Below are positions 35,783 to 47,919 of a stretch of 64,000 nucleotides of DNA, one piece after another. Within the stretch, counting starts at the first letter, position 1; every line of letters starts with the position of its first letter. The stretch covers positions 744,001 to 808,000 of the forward strand of contig LNKV01000007.1 of the NCBI GenBank assembly GCA_001465935.1, given 5' to 3'. The DNA comes from Clarireedia homoeocarpa (lineage: Eukaryota; Ascomycota; Leotiomycetes; Helotiales; Rutstroemiaceae). Position numbers and translations under genes: made by a program. Under the pieces are notes generated by a model. It ran no database searches and was not told the origin of the DNA. It worked only from the letters and a program-made list of their open reading frames with translations.

Positions 35783-36705
35783 CCCACCAGTCTAGGTACC
35801 CGTAGTTCAATCTCATGGCGCCATCCGCAGAAACAAATCAATTGCTGGTTTGAGTGTGCGGACTAGCTACGACTACTGCTTTATGGGACTGGATTACCAG
35901 GAGGCGGCAACTCCTTCGTACTAGCTACCGGCTGATGTATGCTCTTTGCCTTTTGCTTTCTGCCCTTTGCCCAAGCACAACCAAGTACCGTGTACCTACC
36001 TACCTACCTACACCTGCACCTACCTAGCACTATTCTATTCACCGAGAGACTACTTACACGACTACTCGAGTACTTGCACTCTTGGCCGACAACAGTTTTA
36101 TCATTTTTTTCCCTTTACGCTTCACACCTTCAGAACCCGGCACATACCACTTTCAATTTCTCTGGAAGAAACCCATTAGATCATTCGGTTTTGCATGGGC
36201 ATCATTTTCCCCGTCTCAGACAATTGGTTCGGTGGATCATCTGAAGGTAGGCGCATCGTGTGCTACTTACGACGACTTCAAATATAGATAGCTAGCTGAT
36301 CCTAACTGGTCGCCTCTTACAGTTTCACTTCTCGATAATCTTGGTCTTCGACACTCCGTACCGTTACCCAAAACACTAAGCCTCTTACCCTCGAGTCCCT
36401 GCGACCAAATTCCCATCAGAGCGCTTTAATTCCGGTGTCAAATTGCACCCCCTCACCCGGAGACCGCCAGGCATACCTCGGGGTTTTACGACGCCTTACC
36501 TATCTCATAATTCGCTCCAAAAAAAAAAATATATCGTGGTGCTTCACACCAACCCAGCTTTCTAAAGTCGATATCAGGAAACCATAAATCCGATATCAAT
36601 CGACCTTCAAGGATTGTGCCCGAAGCTGTCGGAAGAATTTCGCATAGAGCATAGCAGATGTCTGGAGATCTTGGGACGCGGAGGCTACTCCCCCAAAGCT
36701 CACAA

Positions 36706-39700
36706 ATGCAGAGCTTTTCCTTTGCGCCAAATAACTTTGGCCCAAGAGAAAACCAGAAGAGTAGGTTGAAAACTGCCTGTCGGATGCGCGACACTCAGAG
36801 TGGCATCGCTGATTGATTCTAGACTATGTCTTCGTTGACGAACACAATCGACATAAGCGTTTGAAGGGTAGGAGAGCCTCTTGAGATGCGCAATTTCGCA
36901 CTAACCATTGTGTAGTGATGCGGGCTTGTGAGGGATGTCGACGGAGAAAAATAAAGTGCGACGCAGCAACGACAAATACTTGGCCCTGTTCTGCATGCAT
37001 CCGACTTAAACTTCATTGTGTTCCACCAACGGTGACATACGATCGCGATTTCCAGTCGAACAACCAAAGTTTTGAAGCCGAGAGAGTAGGATATGATGCC
37101 AGTGCGAGCAGTCAAGAAGAATACCATCAGCAGGTGCCGATACAACAGCACCTGGTCGGTCCTAATCCTTCAAAGAACGTAACTCCGATTTATACACATC
37201 AACCTCCTTACCCGGACCCGAACAATGTGTATCAAACGGTGCAGTATGGAGGATCATCCAGCGCCCGCATGCATTATAATAGTCTTGCAACGCCTGTCAG
37301 TGCTCTCGATCAACATCAACAATATTCGCCACAATCGGTATATCCGGCTGCACCAATTCACCCACAAACACATGATTCTCCAGAGAGTTTTGACCAAGAC
37401 CCATACGGGCAAAACATTGCCGATCTGCTTGGGGAGCTCAAGATGAACGAAGCTGGAACGGGTGAGTTATCTTGTCGGATTCCTGCTGTGTATAAGTCTA
37501 ATAGGGAAAAGCGCCCTACCTCACTAGCAAAAATAAAGGCAAGTCTTTGGCCGAGGAACCAGCTTTCGAGGATCTTGATGAGTACAAAATCAACTTGCCC
37601 CCTACGCTTTCGGGTCCGGATCTGAAAATACGGATTCCACCCGAGCTACTTCCTGATGAAGAGACCATTCTCCACTATTTCGACATGTATTTCACGAATG
37701 TACATCCATATGTGCCTGTACTCAACAAGCCGTTGTTTTATCAACAATGGCATACAGATCGGGATGTGATCTCACCTCTTATACTCGAGGCCATTTTTGC
37801 GATCGCAGGGCGGCTTGTTGATGAGCCGGCGCAAGGGCATCAGTGGCTCGCCCTTGCTTCAAGTGCGTCCCACGAAATATTGCTGCTTAATATTTTGCTA
37901 AACTTCTATAGAACATGCCGACGCTTTTATGGACGTACCTCGTCTGAGTACACTCCAGGCGAATCTAATAATACTGAAAGCTAGAGAGTCTGCTCCAAAG
38001 CGAGGATATTACTATCGCTCTTGGATGACCGTGGTTTCATGTGTTCAAATGGCGAAAGACTTAGGCCTCGACGAGCACTACGAAGAGCACAAAGCTGGCA
38101 GGCCTTGTGGGGCTGATTTAGCCGATTGCATAACCAAAACTCGAATATGGCAAACGATTTTTGTTTGTGAACTGATGATTGGATCTCCTCAAGGTTGGTT
38201 CATCATTCCAATTTTGGACACTAAGATCCATCTAATATGTCATAGGCCGTACCGATCTTTCTGTTGACATGGAGACGCTGGATTTGAGTATCCCTAGGGC
38301 CGGTCTCGATAGTAGTGAACTCAACATCACACGAAATTTCACCTGGCTTACTCGCGTTGTTCGCAATGTTCGCAGGATGAACAATGTCTACGCCAGAATC
38401 AAGAAGAAGAAGGAATGGGGTATCGACCCAGACTTTGTGCAGCTAAATCCCTCTTTCGAAACTTGGATGAATGACCTTCCAGCAGACTTGCAAATTGAAT
38501 TCCCTAGTGACGGATCACCCCCTTGGCTACCAACTCACTTCATTGGAAATCTCCACAGCTACTACTACCTCAGTATCATCATGCTGCACAGACCTCAACT
38601 CACTTTCATGGATTCTCAGGTGGTAGACGGGGAATGGAAGCATCATATGCTAATATGTTATTCGTCAGCGAAATACTTGTGCAGACTCCAGGAAGCGCTA
38701 TTGCAACATTTTGGTTTAACAGGCTTATTGTGCATGCAACGAGGTATCAATTTTACGATCTACTGCGTTCTAACCTGTGCTGTGCTACATCTGGTGCGTA
38801 TTGAGCACTTCCGTGAATCAAAGAGTTCATTGACAAGAAACCTAGGTCGCAATTACCTCTCCAGACCCGGATCTGAATTCAGATGCCCGGGAGTACTTCA
38901 CCCGACACATGAGGATCTTGGAAAAGTGCACAAACTCATGGCCCATGCCGGATATGCAACAGAAAATCGAGTCACTCCGATTAGCATTCTCGGCTGACAT
39001 TAGAAAACCGTTCGTTTTGAAGCCGTCTTTCCCGTATGGAAGTCCTGTGGCCAACACAAGTCCTCAACAACTACATGGACAGCATTATCGTCAATCGATA
39101 TCGCATCCCACTTCCATGGACCAACAAAATTTGGAGCACCAATCAGTCAGTTATACCAGCCACCCCATTTCACCACCCATATCTGCAGGGGGCGTAGACA
39201 CGAAGAGTGACTCTCCCGCTGTACAGTCTTTGGTTATGATGGCCACCGGCCAAAGAGCCTCTGTTCCAATTGCGAGTGGCGTTTCAATGGCAGACCACAG
39301 TTCATGGAATCCGACAAGAATTTTTGAGTAAGCATCTTGCTCGGTCCTTTTGCAAACCAGAAGACTAATATACTCTACTTATAGTCAATGGAACTCCACT
39401 TTCGGTACGCCTCCTACTTCGAGCAGCTCTGCTTCCCAAACAACTCCTCTAAAAACTCCCTCTTCAGGTGCACAAGAACTCCCGACCCTTTCCGAAATGC
39501 AATCCCTCCCAAATGTGAACCTTCCGTCGGGCACCCAACCCATGCCCCCGCAACAGTATTCAGGAGCCCCCATCCCGTCTTTTGTCAGCCCCAGCATGTG
39601 GCAAGAATCAGTGGCTAGTGTGTATGAAGGTGGTATCAAAAGACATTGGGGCTACGACGAAGACCACATGGTGAATCCAATTGCAAAACGGCGGGGTTGA
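36706..39700 (+). CDS. Zn2Cys6 transcription factor with fungal-specific regulatory domain
   Basis: Spliced model join(36706..36760, 36916..37461, 37539..37862, 37912..38193, 38246..38793, 38846..39327, 39385..39700), 850 aa. The DNA-binding knuckle is residues 23-53, C-x2-C-x6-C-x9-C-x2-C-x6-C (MRACEGCRRRKIKCD...CSACIRLKLHC). A Gln/Pro/Tyr-rich linker follows, then a fungal_trans middle domain (ILHYFDMYFTNVHPYVPVLNKPLFYQQWH through LWTVVSCV-like and KTRIWQTIFVCELMIGSPQGRTDLSVD). The C-terminal third is Ser/Pro/Gln-rich with a basic end (IAKRRG). The first exon (MQSFSFAPNNFGPRENQK) is needed only for the first 18 residues; if skipped, translation could start at the Met-Met just before the zinc cluster. 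Target genes cannot be told from sequence. Confidence 0.9.
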
Positions 39701-40985
39701 TGAAACATACTTTCTTCCTGGGTTTTTAATGACCGTACGAGTACGAAAACGACAATTTTGAGGATTGAGAATGATCCATCTGTATATATAATGTTACCTA
39801 GGTCTGGCCATTTGCATACATACAGATACCACATTTCGCAAGTCAGGCTATTTTTGGAGTTAATTTATCTAGGATATACGGATCGAATCCGCTGAACACG
39901 CCGATGTCTACGAGCTATTTATCCAGGAAAATATCACTAAGTCGCAGTTTACTATTGATGGGAGGGTCCTTTAGGGGTCTTAGTCTGGTTCGCAGAGCCG
40001 GGAACCAGGCCATCGCTCGCGATTGATCTAAGCGCGGACTCTTATGGATGGGCGGAAATTTTTCTTTGAACTAATGTCGCAACCGGGGGAAACTGGGGCG
40101 CAGGAAGGGTATGTAACATAAAACACACGTACATATGAATGATGGCTTGGGGAAGGGATGGAACTGTACCGGAACAAATCTGGTGGGAAAACGGGAACGG
40201 TGGCACGGGAGGAAGAAAAAATAGTGACCTTTTGCGATGGGCGTTGGACTTTGGTGTTGAAGCTTGATATGGAGTCTTCGGCTATGGGAGAACCAAAAAA
40301 TTCATAGTAAATATTATAGTACAGTATCTATGTCGAATGTCGAACGATGGATTTGGAAGCAAGGGAAGGGCAAGAAGGAAAGTGCACGTAGGAGGAAAAA
40401 AAAAAGGGCGGGTTAGGAGGAAGCGGGGGGGAGGGGGAGGTTGGGGTTGTGTGATATCCTGTATATTTTTTTTCATCTTGGTTCAGCAAGCGAGCAAGCA
40501 ATGGGATTTGAGTGGGCTGGCTAGTTAGTTGACGTGCTGCTGCTGACACCAGCCAAGTTGTTGCAGTAGATGGTTCCTGTAAAGGAGTGGTAGGGGAAAT
40601 GAAAGTTACACACCACCCACCACTTAGGTATATATATATATCATCCAAGAGAGGTAGAGATTGCTTTGCATTCACATCATCAGTGTGATTGATAACTTTG
40701 GGTCGAATGCGATGCAGATAAGTTAAAAAGGATATTGATTGGTCTTTCACACAACGGACAACCACCCGTTGGGATTGTGATGCGCTGGCTGTCTGTCTAG
40801 TTAGTCTGGTTGCCCTTTCTGACAGACCTTTCCGCCCCTTCCACCAAACCCACCTCGCTGTAAGTAGCCTTTTGCAATTTGACAGCTAGAATCATAACCA
40901 TAACCATGCATAATGGGGTAAAGAGAAAGTTCGCCTTGAATGCAATACAAGCGCATAATATACACCCTTAGCCTTCTCCCCCTGC
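39701..40985. other. Intergenic between convergent genes, with G-rich tract
   Basis: It holds the 3' ends of the transcription factor (+) and the phosphoesterase (-). At 40406-40448 the plus strand has five runs of three or more G within 43 bases. Open frames here are low complexity. Confidence 0.5.
40406..40448 (+). other. Potential G-quadruplex tract
   Basis: Runs of 3, 3, 7, 5 and 4 G, the longer ones separated by loops of only a few bases, satisfy the usual quadruplex pattern on the plus strand. It lies downstream of both flanking genes. Confidence 0.6.
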
Positions 40986-43284
40986 CTAACCAAACCACAA
41001 AAACCACACAAATAAACTCCCCACGATCGCCAACACTCTCCCGACACTCCACCATAACTCCCTTAGCACCCTCCCAGCAAATGTCCCCCTGTAGGCCCTC
41101 CACCACCTCACCACCGCATTCGGCCTCCTATTTCGTCTCCTCGCCTCCTCTACCCTCTTCCTCTCCCGCTCTTCCGCTGCCTCCAGTTCTCGGTCGCGTT
41201 CCCAGCGCATACGCCCGTCGAGACCATAGTAGCCTGCTTTTTCTATTAATGGGGCCTGTATAGGATATTGAGGCTGGGGCAGGGTTTGAGGAGAAGATTG
41301 GGATGAAGCAGGGTAGCCGTAACCATTCGCAGGGCTGACGGAGCGGGTGCGGGTTGCACGAGGCGCGAGGGTAGGATTGGAAGCGGTGCTTGATGTGGAG
41401 GAGTTGGATGTGCGATCGTCTTCGCGTTTGAGGTCTTTGGAAGATGTTGGGAGGAGTGGCGTGTCGGATTCTTGGTCTGGGTATGTGGATGAGGAGGGGA
41501 TAGGTGGGCTGAAGGGTGTTAAGTTGAATAAGGGAACGCAGATAGAGCGGATGATGAGAATGAGGATCGAAAGACCGGCAAAGATGCCATAGTTTATCAG
41601 GATGGATATCTGGTTCGGAAGAAGACAAAGATGAGATTGCATCGTTACGTGACCTTGTTGCGAGTTCTCCGCGCCGCCATGGCCAGAAGGTTGGTAATGT
41701 AATGGTTGACCATCTGGACGGATGGGGTTCCAGAGACTGAGCATGAGAAAGCCAGGGCGACGGACGCCCATGACCCAGCTCATGCTCTTGACTGTGATTT
41801 CGCGCGCGTGGTTTTTGTCTTCAGGATGGACCACTTCGCAATAGTCGTGGTCGTCGCCTGAGAAGACAGATACAACGTTACCAATTTTTTGGATCAACTT
41901 TATGGAGTCGTCGTTGCTAAGCACGTTTTGGTATTGGTAGCCGCGGGCGATGCTGAGTGCATTGCGGTCGTCGGGGTTGACGGGCATGGTTTGCCCTTTT
42001 GGCGGAGGGGTGGGTGGCCAATGTTCGCGGAGGGGTCCGCATGGTGTACCTGGGTTGCGGTAGAGGGGTACGTGGGTGAGGAGAATAGTTGGGAAATCAG
42101 CCGAATCGACTCCTGGATCGAGAGTTGGGAGATGGGCGTAATCAGCTGAGCTGAGATCTTCCACTGTGTGGGGGTGCTGTATTGCCCTCTCTTTTCCGGC
42201 CTGATAGTCCAACTCCCGCGCTACAGCTTTTCGTTTTGATACTTGAACGTTGTCTAGAAATTCGTTCACAGGCTTAGTAATGGGTTCCGTCTCACTCAGA
42301 GGACGTCCTGATGTCCCAGCACTCAGCGACACCGAGTCAACCGAAACAAAGGTATGATTTGCAATCACATCAACCCTGTTGACATCCCCAAAATAGACCT
42401 CGAATCGATTACGAACTGGCACTTTAATTTGTGCGCCAAATCCCAAATCATGATTTCCTGGCAAACTTGCAATGAGCTTCCGTCCTCTCTGCCCAACTCC
42501 AGCTTCGGACCCTCCCACATTCCAGTAGTCTGAAAATATCCTAGAAAATCGACCATATTCTTTCAACCAAAAGTCCTCTCCGTATCTCTTTCCCCAGCTC
42601 TCCACATGTTTTTGCTCCAACGACGGCCGCTGTCCTTTCGCCCAGGCCGGATCCTCTGTATTCCCATGCGCCGTTTTCCATTCCCGTCCCCCATCAAATA
42701 AATCGCCTAGGAAAAACACCGTGTCTGGGTGTAAATGCTTCGAAAGTTGAATATAGGAACGCATCATGTAGTTATCCGTATGCCATACCGTCAATGTCGA
42801 CAAAGGCCATGGTCGATCGGGATATGAATGCGGATCTGTAAGTTGAGGATCTGCGAGGAATATCAAGTGATGCGGCGTCGAACCTGAAGGCTGTATACAT
42901 TGGATTCCTGTCAGCTTCGTGGTCTCCCCGCTGCGTTGCGTCCATACAACTTACCCAACGCTCCCAATTATCCCACGCACAAGCTTGCACGCTTTTTTCG
43001 AATACCCACCGCTCTCCATACATCAACGCAACTATCCAAATGGCAACCAGTAAATGTGGTAGGCTGAGCAGCCGTCTCCAATTGCATTCCCTCACCACCA
43101 CTTGGCGCAACCATCTCGGTATCCTCGAGCCGTTCGCTGATACGCCGTTGAAATTTCCCTGATCAGCCATCCTCCTTATACTCACAGCGAGATCCTTCGG
43201 AAGTGCCAACAGCAAACGGTTGAAGATCGAAGGAGGTTCAACGAAATGATCTCGCGATGAACGGGGATAGTAAGAAGGAGCCAT
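40986..43284 (-). CDS. CDC1: Cdc1/Ted1 (PGAP5)-type metallophosphoesterase
   Basis: Spliced model complement(40986..42890, 42955..43284), 744 aa. The N-terminal cytosolic segment leads into a transmembrane helix (about residues 71-92, LLSLPHLLVAIWIVALMY). The phosphoesterase core then shows LADPQLTD, GDLFDGGREW, LPGNHDLGFG, LLTHVPLYR and VFSGDDHDYCE, the metal-binding set of calcineurin-like enzymes. A second helix follows (ILINYGIFAGLSILILIIRSI), then a Ser/Pro-rich region and a final hydrophobic segment. Family members act in the ER and remove ethanolamine phosphate from GPI anchors. Cdc1 and Ted1 are close relatives and the choice between them is tentative. The frame runs 45 bases further upstream but only from a TTG; the first ATG is 43284. 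Confidence 0.88.
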
Positions 43285-43872
43285 ACTCGACGAGTGCCAT
43301 GGGGGTAGTGTGGATGGCCCGCTCGGCAATTTCGAAGGGGTAGGATGACCAAAAAAAGGGTCAGGAGAATAATATATTATGACTGGATTATTTGTGTAAT
43401 CATATCCACCTCATCTAAAAAGTGAGCCAGGTGGTGAATGTTGCAGATGGTTGATTACGACGCTCGTTGATGTTTCTAACATACTCAGTATACATTGGAG
43501 ATGCAGGTTGGAATTAAATAAATAAGGTTTGGTTGCTTGGAATGTCCCTGTCGGATTGGCACGATAACAGGTGGACAAGGGGCTCTTTCCGGGGTCTTTC
43601 AGTAGTCTGGGGGACATAGTCCCAATACATATTTCCTTGTGCAACACGAAAGAGAGTCATAAGAGCTTCACTTATGTCTGGCTCAGCCAATTCCGCACGT
43701 AATTACATCTAGTGGATATCACCGCATCTGTCCGACTTCAAGGTCGCCGGCGAATACTGTTCATAACCCCTATCCGAAGGTTGTTGTCAGTTGTCATGCA
43801 CCATTATACCGTTACCACGAGTTGCATAGAACTGTGGACTGTACAGAAAAACATTAAAGAGGGTATCATTGT
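43285..43872. promoter_or_regulatory. Upstream region of the phosphoesterase gene
   Basis: 588 bases between two minus-strand genes. AT-rich near 43360-43400. I see no coding content. Confidence 0.5.
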
Positions 43873-45006
43873 CTATAGTATCTCTTCCTCTGGCTCATTG
43901 CACTTCTCTTTGAGAAATACGTGATCTTTCCAACCCATCCTCCTAACCTGTATCTGCATGCTTTCTAGTACCCTCTGCTTAACTCCTTTTTTGCTGCCAT
44001 TACCCCCATCCACCAATTCTTGTCCTACAAATGCACCATGAGTACTTGTAAATTCATACCTTTTCAGCACCTCCCACATCCCCACTATCTCATCCGCGCT
44101 CAATGGTATCATATTAGGTATACTCCACATAAAGGAGAAACTATTCATTCCATTCGGTTTTGCATTTTCATCTCCACCAGACCCTTTGCTCCAATCCCCC
44201 AATCCAGCAGGGGTCGTGACCAATGTATCCGCGACCAGTAAGTTGCTATAAGCAAGACATACCAGACTTCCAGGGAAATGTCCACCAAGCTTTAGTGCCT
44301 TCACTCCAATCTTCTCTCCTCTGATCTCGAGCTCCTCTTCTGTCCCTTCGATAAACGTCCTCGCTTTCCCCAAACGATCAAGTCTATTCAACCATCCTTT
44401 ATCTTCCCAACTCAAGTAGACCGGGCAATCGAACGCTTCTGCCCATTCCAGATGCGTAGTGTAGTAATGCGGGTGACTTATAACAATCGCTGCCAATCCA
44501 CCCAACCCATGAATCCAGTCCACGGTATCGTTATCCAAATATGCAATGCAATCCCACATGATATTCCCGTGCGGCGTAGTAATCAATACCGCACGCTGTC
44601 CAATTGCAAATTTAGGCTCCGTCCAAATACTCCAAAATCTATCATCATTTTCAAAAGGTTTCCACCTGTTCTTGAACCTGCCGCACGCTTTCAGCGCCGC
44701 TAATGTGGTGAAAGACTGTCCCGCTGACGGGACAAATTGTCTCGGATCATCGCAGATTCGACAACGCGTGAGTATCGACCGATTGTCGGCATCGAATTGT
44801 GTACCGCACGCGCAGCATATGAGCAGGTGTTCCGTATCAGACATGTTATCTGGAACGGGCGTATCATAGCCATAATTGTGAAGTGGGTTCTCGAATAGCT
44901 CTGATATTTCCTGATCTTCTCGGATGAGAGTCTGCGACGAGATGGTGGAACGTGGAGTGGAGTGCGAGGACATAGTGATGTCCGTTAAAGGGGGAGGAGA
45001 ATTCAT
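43873..45006 (-). CDS. Metallo-beta-lactamase-fold hydrolase with N-terminal zinc-ribbon-like cysteines
   Basis: Intronless, 377 aa from the ATG at 45006. After a disordered N-terminus there are two cysteine pairs, C64/C67 and C82/C85 (CACG ... CRIC), likely binding zinc. The beta-lactamase fold follows: the metal motif HPHYYTTH (H178, H180, H185, with Tyr in the place of the usual Asp), LGGHFPGSLVCL with His243, and NLLVADTLVTTPAG. The usual HxHxDH has lost its Asp, as in one-metal or altered-metal relatives. The substrate is unknown. It is divergent from the amidase gene over 370 bases. I would describe it as an MBL-superfamily protein without naming a reaction. Confidence 0.8.
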   Translation of the reverse strand: MNSPPPLTDITMSSHSTPRSTISSQTLIREDQEISELFENPLHNYGYDTPVPDNMSDTEHLLICCACGTQFDADNRSILTRCRICDDPRQFVPSAGQSFTTLAALKACGRFKNRWKPFENDDRFWSIWTEPKFAIGQRAVLITTPHGNIMWDCIAYLDNDTVDWIHGLGGLAAIVISHPHYYTTHLEWAEAFDCPVYLSWEDKGWLNRLDRLGKARTFIEGTEEELEIRGEKIGVKALKLGGHFPGSLVCLAYSNLLVADTLVTTPAGLGDWSKGSGGDENAKPNGMNSFSFMWSIPNMIPLSADEIVGMWEVLKRYEFTSTHGAFVGQELVDGGNGSKKGVKQRVLESMQIQVRRMGWKDHVFLKEKCNEPEEEIL

Positions 45007-45376
45007 GTTATTATATGGTCATTTATCGTGCCACATCCATACATTTCCCTACCTAGAGGGGTAGCAGGTTGGTCTGAGGTCTATCGTCTCGTAGCTTTTG
45101 GCTGGCACCTTTTTTCTCTCGTTGCACCGAAGCCGATATTCCCGTTTTCCCCGCATAGAAACAAATTTGGTGCAAGCAGTGCGGTAAGCTTATGGGTCCC
45201 TTAATAGCTAGGCTAGCTATCTTTGAGCTATCCTGATTGGGCAGGTATAACCGACTATCATAAGGGACCCCTCATCTGCTTGCGCTGTACTTTATGCTTT
45301 CCTTTCCTGCTGTTTCCTCTCCTGCGGATCCCTTCGCTTGACTGTTTTCCCATCGTATGTGATTGTTGTCTTCAAT
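45007..45376. promoter_or_regulatory. Bidirectional promoter of MBL hydrolase and amidase
   Basis: 370 bases between outward-facing starts. There is an imperfect inverted pair (atgggtcccttaatag near 45190 and ctatcataagggacccctcat near 45253), which could be a regulatory palindrome or a small foldback relic. Confidence 0.5.
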
Positions 45377-47200
45377 ATGGTCTTCCTACTTGATTACTTC
45401 CAGCATCGCAAAGACTGGTGAGTAGCATCTTATCACTTCATCTTATCGTTATCTCAGCCCTTCCAGAGTCCGGGGGAAATCAACACTAATCGTTCCTTAG
45501 CCAGTTTAAACAGAACGAGAGAGCGCAAAGGATCAAGAGTCTCACGAGTTACCATGGAGCTTTCACAAATTCTGAACGACAAGTCCTTTCGAAACCAATT
45601 GAAGAACTCGTCCAAGATGTTCACAAACAATCCATACAACCGATCGATATCCTTCGAGCCTACGGCAAAGCTGCACTGAAAGCGCATGAGAAGACAAATT
45701 GTGTTACGGAGGTTATGATAGATGCAGCAGAAAAATGGGCTACAGACGGAAGTATCAATATGAAAGGTCCTCTAGCAGGTATACCAATAAGTCTCAAGGA
45801 CTCGGTTGTGGTTGGTGGCTTCGACACGACTGTTGGTTACAGTAGCAATGTTGAAAACAAGGGAGAAAAAGATGGAAGCATGGTACGACTACTCAAGGAT
45901 GCTGGAGCGATTCCTTACGTTAAGACAAACCTTCCAATTACATTACTGAGCTTTGAGTCAACAAATGATGTCTGGGGACGTTGCACAAACCCTCACAATA
46001 GCAAGTACTCGCCGGGTGGATCGACGGGAGGTGAATCTGCTCTTTTGGCAGCAGGAGGTGGAAGAATCGGTATTGGTTCTGATGTTGCAGGATCAGTGAG
46101 AGTACCTGCCCATTTCTCTGGAATATACAGTCTGCGGTGCTCAACTGGAAGATGGCCAAAAAATGGAATGGTAACAAGTATGCCAGGTCAAGAAGGCATT
46201 CCAAGCGTGTTCAGTCCCATGACGAGAACTCTGGGAGATCTCTCATATTTCACCATGTCAATGATTGGTATGCAGCCATGGAAATACGACCACAGCGTTC
46301 ATCCAATCCCGTGGAGAGAAGACAAAGTCAAGGAATACCGCGAAAAGGAGAAGCTGCGAGTTGGTGTTTTGAGAACGGACGGCGTGGTTGATCCAAGTCC
46401 TGCTTGCATGAGGGCTGTAGATAAAGTAGTCACCGCACTAGAGAAAGCCGGCCATGAAGTTTACGATGTCACACCTCCAGCTCCATATGAAGCGCTATAT
46501 ATTGGATCACAGCTTCTCAGTGCTGATGGATGTAAGACTTTCAAATCATTTTTCAGATCAGGTGAATGGGAGGACCCCGGAGCGAGACAGATGAGCTGGC
46601 TTATGTCATTACCAAAACCTATCAAATGGCTATACTGGGCTTGGGTTAAATACGTTAGACGAGATGAGATCTGGGCAGGACTTATCAAATCGTGGCATGA
46701 GAAATCTGCTTTCGAGCAATGGAAATTTGTGGTAAAGAGGGAAGCTTACAAAGCCAAGTTCCATGACTGGTGGGAACAAGAAGTCAAACTTGATTTCATG
46801 CTCACTCCACCGAACGCCACGCCAGCCGTCCCACACGATGGCATGAAAGATGCTGTCAGTAGTTGTGGATACACGTTCCTGTTCAACGTTGTAAGTGATC
46901 TCCCCAATCTCTTGTATACTTATACTCACAGTCCATTAGCTCGACTATACAGCCGGCATAATGCCAATAACCCACGTAGACAAATCACTCGACCAACTTC
47001 CCTCCACCTTCTCACTCAAATCTCTAAATGGAGTTGCCCGCGGCGCCTACAAGCATTACGACGCAACAGCCATGCACGGCCTTCCGGTCGCGGTGCAAGT
47101 AGTAGGGCAACGATTGGAAGAAGAAAAAGTGCTCACTATTATGCAGAGAATTGAAGACTTGTTAGGCGATGATAAATACCAGTTATTAGATATTGATTAG
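45377..47200 (+). CDS. Amidase-signature hydrolase (fatty-acid amide hydrolase-like)
   Basis: Spliced model join(45377..45417, 45501..46890, 46940..47200), 563 aa. The amidase triad is visible: Lys113 in PISLKD, cis-Ser188 in SPGGSTGGES, and nucleophile Ser212 in IGIGSDVAGSVR. The C-terminal part has DYTAGIMPITHVDK and GLPVAVQVVGQRLEEE as in fungal FAAH-like and acetamidase-like enzymes. There is no signal peptide; it is probably cytosolic. It cleaves a carboxamide of unknown identity. The long open frame misses a short first exon (MVFLLDYFQHRKD) and a last exon, both of which join in frame. The divergent MBL neighbour suggests joint use of an amide or ester substrate, which is inference. Confidence 0.9.
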
Positions 47201-47919
47201 ATAGATATCAATGTCTCTATGTGCGAAATCGGAGTTGCCAAATGCATGCATGTATTTCAGTAGTAGAGCAGTAGTTAGGCTAATCTCATACTCGCCAAAA
47301 CAAGATGTTATTGCATGGGAGTCGGTCTATCTCATGACGCTCCGCTGGCTCTCCGAGGGCCACTGCCGTGGAGGCCGACTAGGATTATCTAGGTTAGTCT
47401 CCTGTAGAATCTTTCCTCCACTTGCAGACATAGTTTCCTGAAAATTCGTAATGCAGAGGCTGCAACTGGTGGAGAGGACTGCTCGAAGGATTCAGGAATG
47501 CGAGATCGGAATGTAGTAGATTTGCAACAAAACAAAACTTCGACAAAGCGAATTCCTTGAATAGGAAATTATGTTTCGTATCTGAGACGGGAAGACATAT
47601 AAGTAGTCGCTCAGTTAAAGTTTGGAACACCGAGATCGTTAGCTCGTTAATCCCCCTTTTTGCGGGGAGTGCTCCCGAAATCGGAGAGTCCGTGTATTGC
47701 GGAGTATGTGAGTCTGGAAAGGCACGTTAGATGTTAAAAGTATATTAAAACCTCGGGCATATTGTAATGAATTGAAAGACAGATGAATTTATCACTGCTT
47801 CAGTTTGCTCATCGCTTTCATTTGATAAACGCTTTCTGAAGTTTCAGATCTTTCCTTCTCGAGCTGCTCGAGTACATACCCCGCATAAACGCCGGCGCCG
47901 ACAACACACATAGCAAGAC
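47201..47919. other. Intergenic, nothing recognised
   Basis: Lies between two plus-strand genes. I see no coding content. A gcggagtatg motif lies near 47700. Confidence 0.5.

Larger units (their letters stand above)
32108..36705. promoter_or_regulatory. 4.6-kb gene-free region upstream of the Zn2Cys6 regulator
   Basis: This is the longest gene-free stretch in the window, between CIA2 (-) and the transcription factor (+). It holds several simple repeats: an 11-bp unit near 33644-33675, C-runs at 33895-33912, a poly-G tract at 34709-34734, a 23-bp direct duplication at 34846-34891, a TGTGTAC array near 35265-35300, a CCAGCA array at 35714-35782 and CTAC repeats near 35996-36020. Several gtac/tacggagtac-type palindromes occur (32839, 35458). 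No coding exon is supported. A long regulatory region is a reasonable but unproven reading. Confidence 0.4.

Noticed and set aside
35605..35866. Ala/Gly- or Ala/Pro-repeat open frames
   Set aside because: Product of the CCAGCA microsatellite.
39961..40020. tRNA-like stem (ctggttcgcagagccgggaaccag)
   Set aside because: A hairpin only; no cloverleaf or conserved A and B boxes.
43285..43329. Upstream extension of the Cdc1-type phosphoesterase
   Set aside because: It begins with TTG; the first in-frame ATG is at 43284.
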